Both the position numbers and the translations under genes were made by a program. The notes below the pieces were generated by a model. That model ran no database searches. It saw only the letters and a list, made by a program, of their open reading frames with translations, and had not been told where the DNA came from. Of a stretch of DNA of 64,000 nucleotides, positions 36,001 to 46,700 are shown one piece after another. The stretch comes from Bradysia coprophila (Eukaryota > Arthropoda > Insecta > Diptera > Sciaridae): NCBI RefSeq assembly GCF_014529535.1, contig NW_023503375.1:5641858-5705857 (forward strand). Reading direction: 5' to 3'. Every line of letters begins with the position of its first letter. Within the stretch, counting starts at the first letter, position 1.

Positions 36001-38128
36001 ATTGCACAGAGACGTTAAAGGTTATATCCTGCAATTGCTTCGTAGTTCGACTTCGACTTACAGTTCGGGTGCATTGAAGAATGTGAAAGATATTTCCTTT
36101 GTAGTCCATTGTAGTAAAGAGCTACTAGACGAAAATAAGAACGTTGTCGAAATTCGTGCCCGCAAATTGGAAACTAAAACTGTTATTGAAACTCAAGTAA
36201 ACTCTGAGGTTAATGGCAACATGCCGGTTGACATTCAGGACAGTATAATGAATGTAGAGGCGAACGACATCGATAAACCTCAATTACCGAGAATCATTGC
36301 TGAAGAATCTGAAAACAATAAACTTAATGGTCACTTGCAGAATTTGAGTTCCAAGCGCAGAATAAGTCGAATAGTTGAAGATGAACCGAACAAGTACAAA
36401 AAGTTGAAGCGAGTCAACGTTGAATCAGGAAGTTCATTGTTAAAGCTCGAACAGAAATGTGATCTACGAAAACATATAGAAAACTATTCACGAAAGTTAA
36501 GCACGAAAATCCGAAAATGTCCATCTCCAGAGATCAAAGAAATCACAACTCGCTCACAAACAAATGAAGTTAAATCGTCATTGCCCACCACAACAAACCA
36601 AACATTGACATCAATGCAGGTCCACTCCGAAAGACAATTGGAGAGAACGAACATACAGGCGTCGCAAAATCTAGAGCTTGTGCCAGCTGAAAATATGCCC
36701 GAAGTAAGCAACGAAGAAGTGGTTACATCCACGATTGTAATGCCTGAGGTTCCGGAAATTATTTACGGGTGAGTCATTCAACTTTACGTGATACGGAAAT
36801 GTAAATGGCGCATCGCTCATAAATGAAATATGCATTTACGTTGCCTATTCACGTAAAGTACAGTACATACGTGAGTCCAATTTTTTATTTTGAGCTCTTC
36901 AAACGGCTCTGCGTGGCGCGAGTGCAAATAATGTTTTCTTCCCGGTACCCAAATTCGATTTCCCGATTTTTCCTGGTGTACACTAAAATTTGACGAAATT
37001 TCACAGTAATAATATTAGGATTTCCCGACAAAAATGCATACAATCAGAAAGGCGGGAGCGGTGCGAGTGAAAAATTTATGAATGAAGCCTTTCGGATAAA
37101 TGAAATGTAAGAATCAAGAGAAATAGCGCGATTGGAGCGAGCGATTTAAATCGACTCGAAAACGTCTGGAATTCTGTTCCTTTGAAATGACGCGAGTACA
37201 TAGGGAAAAGTATATTGACTAAAGCTGCTAAAGCATTTCAACGTTTCCGAAGTGAAGAAAATCGATAAACGACGCGACGTTTTAAAATCTGAAATCGCTA
37301 GCGAAAATTTGCGTTTGATCACTATTACAGTTCAATGACAAGCCTTTTTTTCATTTTCCTAAAAAGGATCTCGATTCGCTTTCCGTTATCACCTGTTATC
37401 ACCTTACCATCTTAATTCCTGATTCCTGTTCGTTTCGTTATTTTTACGATTTTCTAGTTTTTCAATCAATTCTCAATTTACGAATAATTTGGTAATTTGT
37501 CAATTTTCTGGTCATTTCATGATTTCAGTTCGTTTCCGTATTTCTAGTCATTTCCCAATTTCCGGTCATTTACAGATTTCAGTCCTTTTCCGTATTTCTA
37601 GTAATTTCAGAATTGTAGTCATTTCTCTGCATTTCTGGTAATTTCCAGATTTCTAGTCATTTTCGAATTTTGGTCATTTTCTTATTTTTAGACATTTCCC
37701 GATTTCTGGCCATTTCCTGATTTCTGGTCGTTTTGCGATTTCTGGTGATTTCCTGATTTCATTCCATTTCCATATTTTTGGTTATTTCCCGACCTGGTCA
37801 TATTCCCATTTCTAGCTTCTTTTCTTTTTTTCAATATTTCTTCCTGCTATGACAGGTAGATTTCCCAGTATCCAGCTTTTCGCCAAATTTTTTTTTCGGT
37901 ATCCTGGATACCAAGGATACACATTGTTTGCACACGCGGTAAGTTTCTTCTACAACTAATTGCGTCATATATAATAGACCATTGACGGAAGCAGACCAAC
38001 ATCACGAGAACAAGCGGTTATGTAAACTTCACAACTTCCGGGCGCCAATTCATTACAAAAAATTTAATAAATTGGATTTTCGCTATGCCAGAAAGTTTGG
38101 GAACAATGATCTCGAAGAAGGTTTCTGA
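30087..38128 (+). CDS. JIL-1: JIL-1/MSK-type tandem protein kinase with degenerate C-terminal kinase domain
   Basis: Exons: 30087-30279, 31182-31320, 31595-31770, 32720-32785, 32843-32976, 33037-33121, 33189-33677, 33736-33951, 34205-34302, 35390-36768, 37978-38128; about 1041 aa, all phases consistent. Residues 1-120 are a module of unclear identity, then an acidic stretch. N-terminal AGC kinase domain about 178-445: GAGTYGTV loop, Lys214 (YALKV), YRDIKLEN (Asp309), VDFG (Asp327), T-loop SKSFCGTEEYMAPE. The AGC tail TYSPTDTPQNS and FKGYSYIAP matches the MSK/JIL-1 turn and hydrophobic motifs. The C-terminal CaMK-like domain starts near 533: PLGTGKSS, AVKIYK (Lys571), then THRRICFKNIYF in place of HRD and GFG in place of DFG, so it is probably inactive. 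The tail is Ser/Lys-rich. In Drosophila JIL-1 phosphorylates H3 Ser10 on chromatin. The 5' end is uncertain because the frame stays open upstream of 30087. The intron after 33121 uses a GC donor. Confidence 0.85.
34792..35028. mobile_element. MITE with perfect 30-bp terminal inverted repeats
   Basis: CTAAGAGTAATTATACCTAG onward (34792-34821) is a perfect inverted copy of 34999-35028. The 237-bp element also has a central perfect palindrome, TTGCCCTCTTAATTAAGAGG (about 34869-34892). It lies in the intron between exons 9 and 10 of the JIL-1-type gene. The identity of its ends suggests recent insertion. Confidence 0.85.
37430..37840. repeat. Degenerate minisatellite in the last JIL-1-type intron
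   Basis: The motif ATTTCTGGTCATTTCCYGAT (about 20-22 bp) recurs with substitutions roughly 15-18 times across 37430-37830. Non-coding. It lies 140 bp upstream of the last exon of the kinase gene. Confidence 0.75.
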
Positions 38129-38181
38129 TCTTTACACTTTGAATTGAACAATTGCCAACCAAATTTCTTATTCGCTTAATC
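38129..38181 (+). promoter_or_regulatory. 53-bp spacer between kinase stop and chromodomain start
   Basis: The stop TGA of the upstream gene (38126-38128) and the ATG at 38182 are separated by 53 bases with no AATAAA and no obvious TATA or initiator element. This suggests a shared transcript or a promoter inside the last kinase exon or intron. Confidence 0.4.
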
Positions 38182-41100
38182 ATGCCAGGCTATGTATTTC
38201 TAACTGATGAGGAGATTTCTGCGATACCACGAAAAATTGCGAAGCCATTTTGCCACCCAGGCCCTGAATTGACGGAAAAACTATTCGACTGGTATTTGGT
38301 GGACTCCATCGTACAGGAAGTAAAACTCAAAATTGACCATTTTCCCAATTACATCGTACGTTGGGTCGGTTATGAGGACGAGTGAGTATATATTTCCATT
38401 TATCTAATGTGAAAACGCTCCTAAAGAATTTATCTCAAAGCTACAATACTCTTGAACCATTGGTGAACGTGAAGCATACTGCTGTCTACAAGCTGTTTAA
38501 GGACCCAATGCTGTACACCGCATGCATGTCGAACAACAGCTGTGCGATAAAATCACTAGGTCAAACACCTGGCGAGCGAAAGGTTGTGGACGTTGGACCA
38601 GAAATGCGCGACAGTGCTCGCTTACAGTTAATTTCCGAACTGAAAAACGAAGAAAGGGCTGGTCGTTATTCGGATGCAATCGGATTTTATTCGTAAGTAT
38701 TCTATGCATTACCTTAGATACAGAAATCGTGAATAGCAAGTGGCACCATTTAGATATTTAAAAGAATCCTCAGTTTGGTTCTCAAGTTCTCAATCTCAGT
38801 TTGGAAAATTGTGAATATTTTCCTTTGACGTTCGACTATCCGTTATTAAAGAGTGAAATCGCTTATATTATCCCTAACCGGAATTTTGAAAAACACGTTA
38901 CCGATAATGCAGTATCATGGGCGCGCGTTAGCATAGCGCCCGTGACGCAAGTCCTATTACTAGAACAAATTTCAAATTTCATATATACAGCAAATATTGA
39001 AGTTCTACAAAAAAAACTAGGCGTCCGTACGAGTTCAACGAGCTATCACACGTTCTTGTAGCTTAAAATTTGGCCACGCAATAAATCTTCCAAGAAGCCA
39101 CTCTCCCATACATTTTGGTCTATTACAGTAGCGCTCCTCGAAGTTCCCATATAAGCCCCATATAAGAACACCTTTAAGTGGGTGTGTGTGTGTGGATGTG
39201 TATGGTAGAACAAATTTGTTCGCTTTTGATAAGCTCTGCTCACCTCAAACTTTTTTCCTAAATTTAGAATTTTTTTAAATTTTTCACATTTAAGGCCACT
39301 GTTTACTATCGCACAGTTGCCTTAAGGCCAGGTTATGGTGTTTACTATCGCACCAGGCAGGCCAGTTTATTTTGTATTGACGATTTCTGTATGAAATAAT
39401 ACGACGACGTTTGTGAAAAACATAGAAAAACTTACTCATGAAAGAAATACTGTGTTTTTCCAAATGTTCCTCCACTAATTATTCTTTTTACTTATTGCAG
39501 CTACAAAAGCGCAGCTGAGGCACTGAAACACCAACACCAATTTTTCGTCAACATTTTTCTACCATTGATAAATGGATTACGTTCGTCCGTCTTTGTTGAC
39601 ATACACTATATTGGTACGGTACTGGGGAATCTACAAGCGGGTGAGTTTGAAGTTGATTTAGATTCTTACTTTTTCCTTTTATTCAGGGCGGCATGTGACT
39701 CACTTTTCTCACTTATTCCAACTGTTTTTTGAAGAAGCGAAAGTGATCAACTTTTTCTTGATTTTTTTACTTTTCTCACTATTTCCAACTATTTTGAAAA
39801 AAATATTGAAAATCGGAACAATTTCTAATTCCAACTTAATATTTATTGCAAAAAGACGTCAAGAAATTTGCGGCGCAAACATGCATATGTGAAAATTTTC
39901 CAATTTTCCTACGTACAAATCCATTTTTCACTATTTTTAGTCGTGGGCGAAATCTATGGACGAAATTAGTTCAAAAGTTAACCTGTAAAAGATCATTTGA
40001 AAGGTATTTCAGTTCCCTACGCCGTCAAAGAAAGCTATGTAATCAGAAATTTCAAATATTTTAAGTATTTGTATGCAAGGTTCAAAAATAGGTCGAATGT
40101 GCTGGAATGGAAAAAATCATCTACCAGTTGATACGATTTTTCGACATAAATTCAATTGTTAGTAACGAAAACATATCTAAAATCGAAGAACAGCAAAAAT
40201 GAGCTTTTGGGAACGGAGTTTTTTTTCTTCAAAAATTCTTGAAAGTTCGCCTTATTTTTGGACCTTGCCAATACAAAAGCTTAAAATAATTTCAAATCAG
40301 CTATTTTCTACTGGTCCCAGAATACAACCACCCACCTACGGCTACTCGCAAATTTTCAAAATATTTGCCCGCGCAAGCTTTGACTAAAAAAAATTCTTTA
40401 TGGATAAGCAAACTAAAAGTGGAACACTGATGTACATAATTTAAAAACCTAATCGATCGAGGAATCATGTTCAAAAAAGAAAGAAGAACTTTATTTCACT
40501 GTGGCGAAACTTTACCTCAAGTTTTTGTGTAATGGTGGAAATCACAATTCTTGTGTGTTTCCCAACCTCGGTGTTAAGTTAATTTTGTATTAAACATGAT
40601 TGTGAAAATAAATTTAATTTAAAATCGAAGGGTGGCTGGCAAAATCCGACAAAATCGATTTTTCATAGTTTTAGGGAACTTACATTTATACAAAACTTTG
40701 GAGCACCAACTAAAAACCATTATAAGATAGGTGAATAACGAAGAAACAAAAAATGCACCGGATTAAGTAAATGAATATGGGCGAGAGAGTGTTGTATAGT
40801 TTTAGAGTTTAAACTATGTTCCGAGTATGTAAATAAGTGAATAGAAGAAGAAGGTAAAAGCATAAATCGGAAAAAAAGCATAAATTGTGCTCATAATGTA
40901 TTGTACAGTGATGGATTAATCTCTGTTCATTTGGAGACCTTGCCCGTGGCGCTGAAATAGTTTTGATACTGACTTAGATAGTTTCAGTCTCATCCGACCA
41001 TTAATTCAGAAAAAATTTTGTTTTGTTTTGAGGGGGTTTCCCGCTCTACTTCTCGGTGCAAAAACATCATAATTTTTTGCACGTAAGCTACAAACACATC

Positions 41101-43558
41101 CATCAAATTCAGATGGTAGTTGCTCGACTTATTGTAGTGTCAAGATTGCTATACATGGTTCGTATAATCGTTTCTTTTCTTCGTTCACGGACTCTGGTTG
41201 ATTCTCATCATTTTCGAATCGAACTGTAGGATCCAATATGTATCCATTTCGACTGTCTTCGTTGTATATATTATCTGTCGCAGATAATCTGCGTTTTCAA
41301 AATAAAATTGTTTGACTGCAGATCGACAAATTTTTAATTTTTACTTTAACGAAGAAAAATGATGTATAGCATTTGCAGTTATTTGGAACAAACCTATTTT
41401 GGGTGAAATTTTTTTACGATTTTTTTACAGTGTCATCTAACATGTAGCGTTAAATACTGAAAAAGTAATTTCATTGAGTGAATTAAGTCCTTTCTCAGGA
41501 TCAAAGCAAACGATATGCGATTTATCATGACGTGATTAATGTGTAAAATGTTAACTTTTCCGAAGTCTTAACGCTAGGCTGGTATAAGTCCGATCGGAAA
41601 ACACTGGCATTTTACTTGATCAAAATTCGTCTAATCAAAATTTAATAATTTTCCCTCCATGGATACGTTTGCCATTATCAAATGGCAGTGATAATAGAAC
41701 AACAAACTATTCGGGCCAGGTATCTTTCAGCATTTTAGGCAATTTTTTTTTTAATTTTTCTTTTCAATAAAAAAAATACAGCCGCCGTTTTAAGCCGGCT
41801 TAGTTTTAGCCGCAGCCAACTTTTTTTTTTCGGCTGGCAGCCGCCGACATTTTTTAGCCGGCTCTCTAGTCTGGTACGATTCCAGTCGACAAAATCCGTT
41901 AACGGTGATTAATAATTTAACGTACGCTTCAACAGCCGAAAAAAAAACCTCATCCGATTTTAGCCGGTGAGTAAAAACACAAGCCTCCAAAAAATAGACC
42001 AGCGATGTCAGTGAGATTAAGGGTTTCAGTTGCAAAATAGTAACAGTATGAGTTGTGTCAGTGTCATTGGAGATGTAAATGTGATAAGGTGTGTTGGTGT
42101 GATAATGGGTGTAAGTGTGATAAGGAGTGTCATTGTGATAAGAGTGTGAATTAGATCAGGAGGATCAGTGCTGGATTGACCTAGCTTTCCTTAGATTCAC
42201 CTAGCTTCACTCAGATTCACCTAGCTTAACTTTCCGATTCCGATTCCACAAGAATTACGATGCACGATTACTGTGGAACTATGATTCGTTCGGAATTATG
42301 ATTTCTAAGGAATTACTAAAATTAAATAAAAGTGGTAGAACATCCTGTGAATGTTGTTGACTTGAATTTGTGGGGTTAAGAGGCTCAGTGGGGTTAGGAG
42401 TGTCAGTGTAGTTTTAGTTAGGTTGGGAATGTCAGTGTTATTATAAATGTTAGCGTGGGTGGTAGCTTTAGGTGGTGTTGGAAGTGCCAGAGTGATTAGG
42501 ACTGTCATTGTGATTAGATGTGAAAGTGTATGAGTTTCAGTATGCTGTAAGCATTGTGGTTGGGAACGTAGGTATGGTTAAGAGTGTCAGTGATGTTTTG
42601 AGTCTCAGGATGGTCTCAGAAGTGGCAGTGTTGTTGGGAGTGTACACCGGGAGTGTCACATGAATTTATTATGTCAGTGTGGTTAAGATTGTCAGTATAT
42701 CCCGGGCGAAGCCCGGGCTATAGTGCTAGTATATACATATATATAGCTAAGAGAGAAACTGCGTCACAGTCATATACAGACGAATCGTCTGAGACGATGT
42801 TTTAAAATTCTACGGGTTGTCATACATTTCCATTCGTTTCAGTCAGAGAAATGATAATAGCGCCTTTCCCTGTTTTACTTTCCATTTTAAGAGTTTTTTT
42901 TGACAGATTTGTTGTTATAATAAGAATTAAATACTTACAGCCGCTGAATTCAAGGAAGTTTGCACGTGGGAGTCAAACAACTTCAATTCGATAAAAACGT
43001 ATATTGATAAGGGCTTCCGCATATTAAAAGCAGCAGATAATCAGGTCGCTCCTAAATATGTTTGTTTTCTGGTACCAAGAAAATATGGCACCAGCGAAAA
43101 ACGACACGAACGGAATTTGTCGCTACACATGTGTGCCTACATTATTAGGTCTCATGGTGGTCGCAAAGATGGTAAATAAAATATTGATGGAAATAAATTA
43201 AATAAATTAATAAAATCACCTTGACACTTTAACAGCCATATATTTTGACCCAGCCTCCGAATGCTATGGACACGAGGCCCCGGCAACACTCCAAAACCTG
43301 CGAAAGCCAGCAGTTGAAACTTTTTCGTTTAAGTTCGGGGTGTCATCAGGTAGTGGTTTTAGTTAGTGTATTTAATTTAAAATAAAATACAATTGTATAT
43401 CGATGGCAGGTAAAAACGACTGCTTCTACAAAGTCATGGAGTATTTCTTGAAGCTGGCATCTGGGGAAGAGTCGTTCGAGCCGAACGAATTGAAGACATG
43501 TAGAAGAGTGGACCAGCACACCGAAAATCGAACTAAGTTATTGGCTAAACAGTCTTGA
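38182..43558 (+). CDS. Chromodomain protein with protease-like C-terminal half (361 aa)
   Basis: Exons: 38182-38381, 38441-38692, 39501-39640, 42941-43171, 43236-43349, 43410-43558; phases match at every junction. Start Met at 38182 (MPGYVFLTDEE). The chromodomain spans about residues 36-85: WYLVDSIVQEVKL, NYIVRWVGYEDDYNTLEP. The three methyl-lysine cage positions of HP1 align with Tyr38, Trp61 and Tyr64, so H3K9me-type binding is plausible. Residues 85-200 are not recognised. The C-terminal half has NLSLHMCAYII (His260), DAIYFDP (Asp279) and KNDCFYKVMEYFLKL (Cys317). Their order and spacing recall the His-Asp/Glu-Cys triad of C48/adenain proteases, but the oxyanion Gln is absent and CG is CF, so homology or activity is uncertain. 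The start codon lies 53 bp after the JIL-1-type stop codon, on the same strand. The 180-bp satellite begins about 210 bp after its stop. Confidence 0.8.
41750..41874. repeat. GCCGCC-rich repeat, relative of the 18-kb MITE
   Basis: Contains AGCCGCCGTTTTAAGCCGGC, CGGCTGGCAGCCGCCGAC and ends AGCCGGCTCTCTAGTCTGG, matching the right end of the element at 17979-18673. I could not place its left end. In intron 3 of the chromodomain gene. Confidence 0.55.
42050..42729 (+). mobile_element. Helitron 3' end preceded by GTGTCAGTGT-type minisatellite
   Basis: A perfect hairpin CCCGGGCGAAGCCCGGG (42700-42716) is followed by CTATAGTG and CTAG|T at 42726-42730, the same terminal structure as the 20.4-kb element. 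Upstream to about 42050 is a degenerate minisatellite with GTGTCAGTGTGRTTA-like units. The 5' terminus was not found, so the left boundary is approximate. Intron 3 of the chromodomain gene. Confidence 0.6.
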
Positions 43559-43769
43559 ACTAAAGACATTTTAATTTCTGATAAACATTTTAAACTTAAA
43601 AAATATATTTATTTTTTTATATATTTTGAAGCATTTTCAATTCTTAAAACATCTTTAAAACGTCACACTCTTTGGAGTTACCAAATATTCTAATATCGCG
43701 ACTCGTGTGAAGCAAGGCCCTCGTTTTGCTCTGGAAAACTTCACCCTGGACTGCAAGTATTACACTTGT

Positions 43770-46700
43770 CTCTGACATGTCATAAATTTAACTCCAAAAA
43801 GTCGAAAAAAAATCATTTGAAAATTAAGCGCTCGAGAGAAAATGAATATTTTCATGGACGCACCTAATCATAAATGAAATTTTTTTCGACTTTCCGTATA
43901 AATTAACGCCCCGTTCTTAATATTACAATGAATTCAGATAGATATATTCACACGAAAGTCATAAATTTAACTCCAAAAAGTCGAAAAAAAATTCATTTGA
44001 AAATTAAGCGCACGAGAGAAAATGAATATTTTCATGGACGCACCTAATCATAAATGAAATTTTTTTCGACTTTCCGTATAAATTAACGTCCCGTTCTTAA
44101 TATTACAATGAATTCAGATAGATATATTCACACGAAAGTCATAAATTTAACTCCAAAAAGTCGAAAAAAAATCATTTGAAAATTAAGTGCTCGAAAGAAA
44201 ATGAATATTTTCATGGATGCACCTAATCATAAATGAAATTTTTTTCGACTTTCCGTATAAATTAACGTCCCGTTCTTAATATTACAATGAATTCAGATAG
44301 ATATATTCACACGAAAGTCGAAAAAAAAAAATCATTTGAAAATTAAGCGCTCGAGAGAAAATGGATATTTTCATGGACGCACCTAATCATAAATGAAATT
44401 TTTTTTCGACTTTCCGTATAAAATAACGTCCCGTTCTTAATATTACAATGAATTCAGATAGATATATTCACACGAAAGTCATAAATTTAACTCCAAAAAG
44501 TCGAAAAAAAAATCATTTGAAAATTAAGCGCACGAGAGAAAATGAATATTTTCATGGACGCACCTAATCATAAATGAAATTTTTTTCGACTTTCCGTATA
44601 AATTAACGTCCCGTTCTTAATATTACAATGAATTCAGATAGATATATTCACACGAAAGTCATAAATTTAACTCCAAAAAGTCGAAAAAAAAAAATCATTT
44701 GAAAATTAAGTGCTCGAAAGAAAATGAATATTTTCATGGATGCACCTAATCATAAATGAAATTTTTTTCGACTTTCCGTATAAATTAACGTCCCGTTCTT
44801 AATATTACAATGAATTCAGATAGATATATTCACACGAAAGTCATAAATTTAACTCCAAAAAGTCGGAAAAAAAAATCATTTGAAAATTAAGCGCACGAGA
44901 GAAAATGAATATTTTCATGGACGCACCTAATCATAAATGAAATTTTTTTCGACTTTCCGTATAAATTAACGTCCCGTTCTTAATATTACAATGAATTCAG
45001 ATAGATATATTCACACGAAAGTCATAAATTTAACTCCAAAAAGTCGAAAAAAAATCATTTGAAAATTAAGTGCTCGAAAGAAAATGAATATTTTCATGGA
45101 TGCACCTAATCATAAATGAAATTTTTTTCGACTTTCCGTGTAAATTAACGTCCCGTTCTTAATATTACAATGAATTCAGATAGATATATTCACACGAAAG
45201 TCATAAATTTAACTCCAAAAAGTCGAAAAAAAAATCATTTGAAAATTAAGCGCTCGAGAGAAAATGAATATTTTCATGGACGCACCTAATCATAAATGAA
45301 ATTTTTTTCGACTTTCCGTATAAATTAACGTCCCGTTCTTAATATTACAATCAATTCAGATAGATATATTCACACGAAAGTCATAAATTTAACTCCAAAA
45401 AGTCGAAAAAAAAATCATTTGAAAATTAAGCGCTCGAGAGAAAATGAATATTTTCATGGACGCACCTAATCATAAATGAAATTTTTTTCGACTTTCCGTA
45501 TAAATTAACGTCCCGTTCTTAATATTACAATGAATTCAGATAGATATATTCACACGAAAGTCATAAATTTAACTCCAAAAAGTCGAAAAAAATTCATTTG
45601 AAAATTAAGCGCTCGAGAGAAAATGAATATTTTCATGGACGCACCTAATCATAAATGAATTTTTTTTCGACTTTCCGTATAAATTAACGTCCCTTTCTTA
45701 ATATTACAATGAATTCAGATAGATATATTCACACGAAAGTCATAAATTTAACTCAAAAAAGTCGAAAAAAAATTCATTTGAAAATTAAGCGCTCGAGAGA
45801 AAACGAATATTTTCATGGACGCACCTAATCATAAATGAAAATTTTTTCGACTTTCCGTATAAATCAACGTTCCATTCTCAATATTACACAGAATTCAGAG
45901 AGATATATTCACACAAAAATCATAAATTTGAACACAAAAAGTCGAAAAAAATTCATTTGAAAATTAAGCGGTCGAGAGAAAATGAATATTTTCATGGACG
46001 CACCTAATCATAAATGAAATTTTTTTCGACTTTCCGTATAAATTAACGTCCCGTTCTTAATATTACAATGAATTCAGATAGATATATTCACACGAAAGTC
46101 ATAAATTTAACTCCAAAAAGTCGAAAAAAATTCATTTGAAAATTAAGCGCTCGAGAGAAAACGAATATTTTCATGGACGCACCTAATCATAAATGAAAAT
46201 TTTTTCGACTTTCCGTATAAATCAACGTTCCATTCTCAATATTACAATGAATTCAGAGAGATATATTCACACGAAAATCATAAATTTGAACACAAAAAGT
46301 CGAAAAAAATTCATTTGAAAATTAAGCGGTCGAGAGAAAATGAATATTTTCATGGACGCACCTAATGATAAATGAAATTTTTTTCGACTTTCCGTATAAA
46401 TTAACGTCCCGTTCTTAATATTACAATGAATTCAGATAGATATATTCACACGAAAGTCATAAATTTAACTCCAAAAAGTCGAAAAAAAATTCATTTGAAA
46501 ATTAAGCGCTCGAGAGAAAACGAATATTTTCATGGACGCACCTAATCATAAATGAAATTTTTTTCGACTTTTCGTATAAATTAAAGTCCCGTTCTTAATA
46601 TTACAATGAATTCAGATAGATATATTCACACGAAAGTCATAAATTTAACTCAAAAAAGTCGAAAAAAAAATCATTTGAAAATTAAGCGCTCGAGAGAAAA

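Noticed and set aside
36769..38181. Merging the kinase and chromodomain genes into one protein
   Set aside because: The phase-2 join to 37978 runs into a stop at 38128, and joining to the acceptor before GCTATG (38189) gives an early stop, so two proteins are the better reading.
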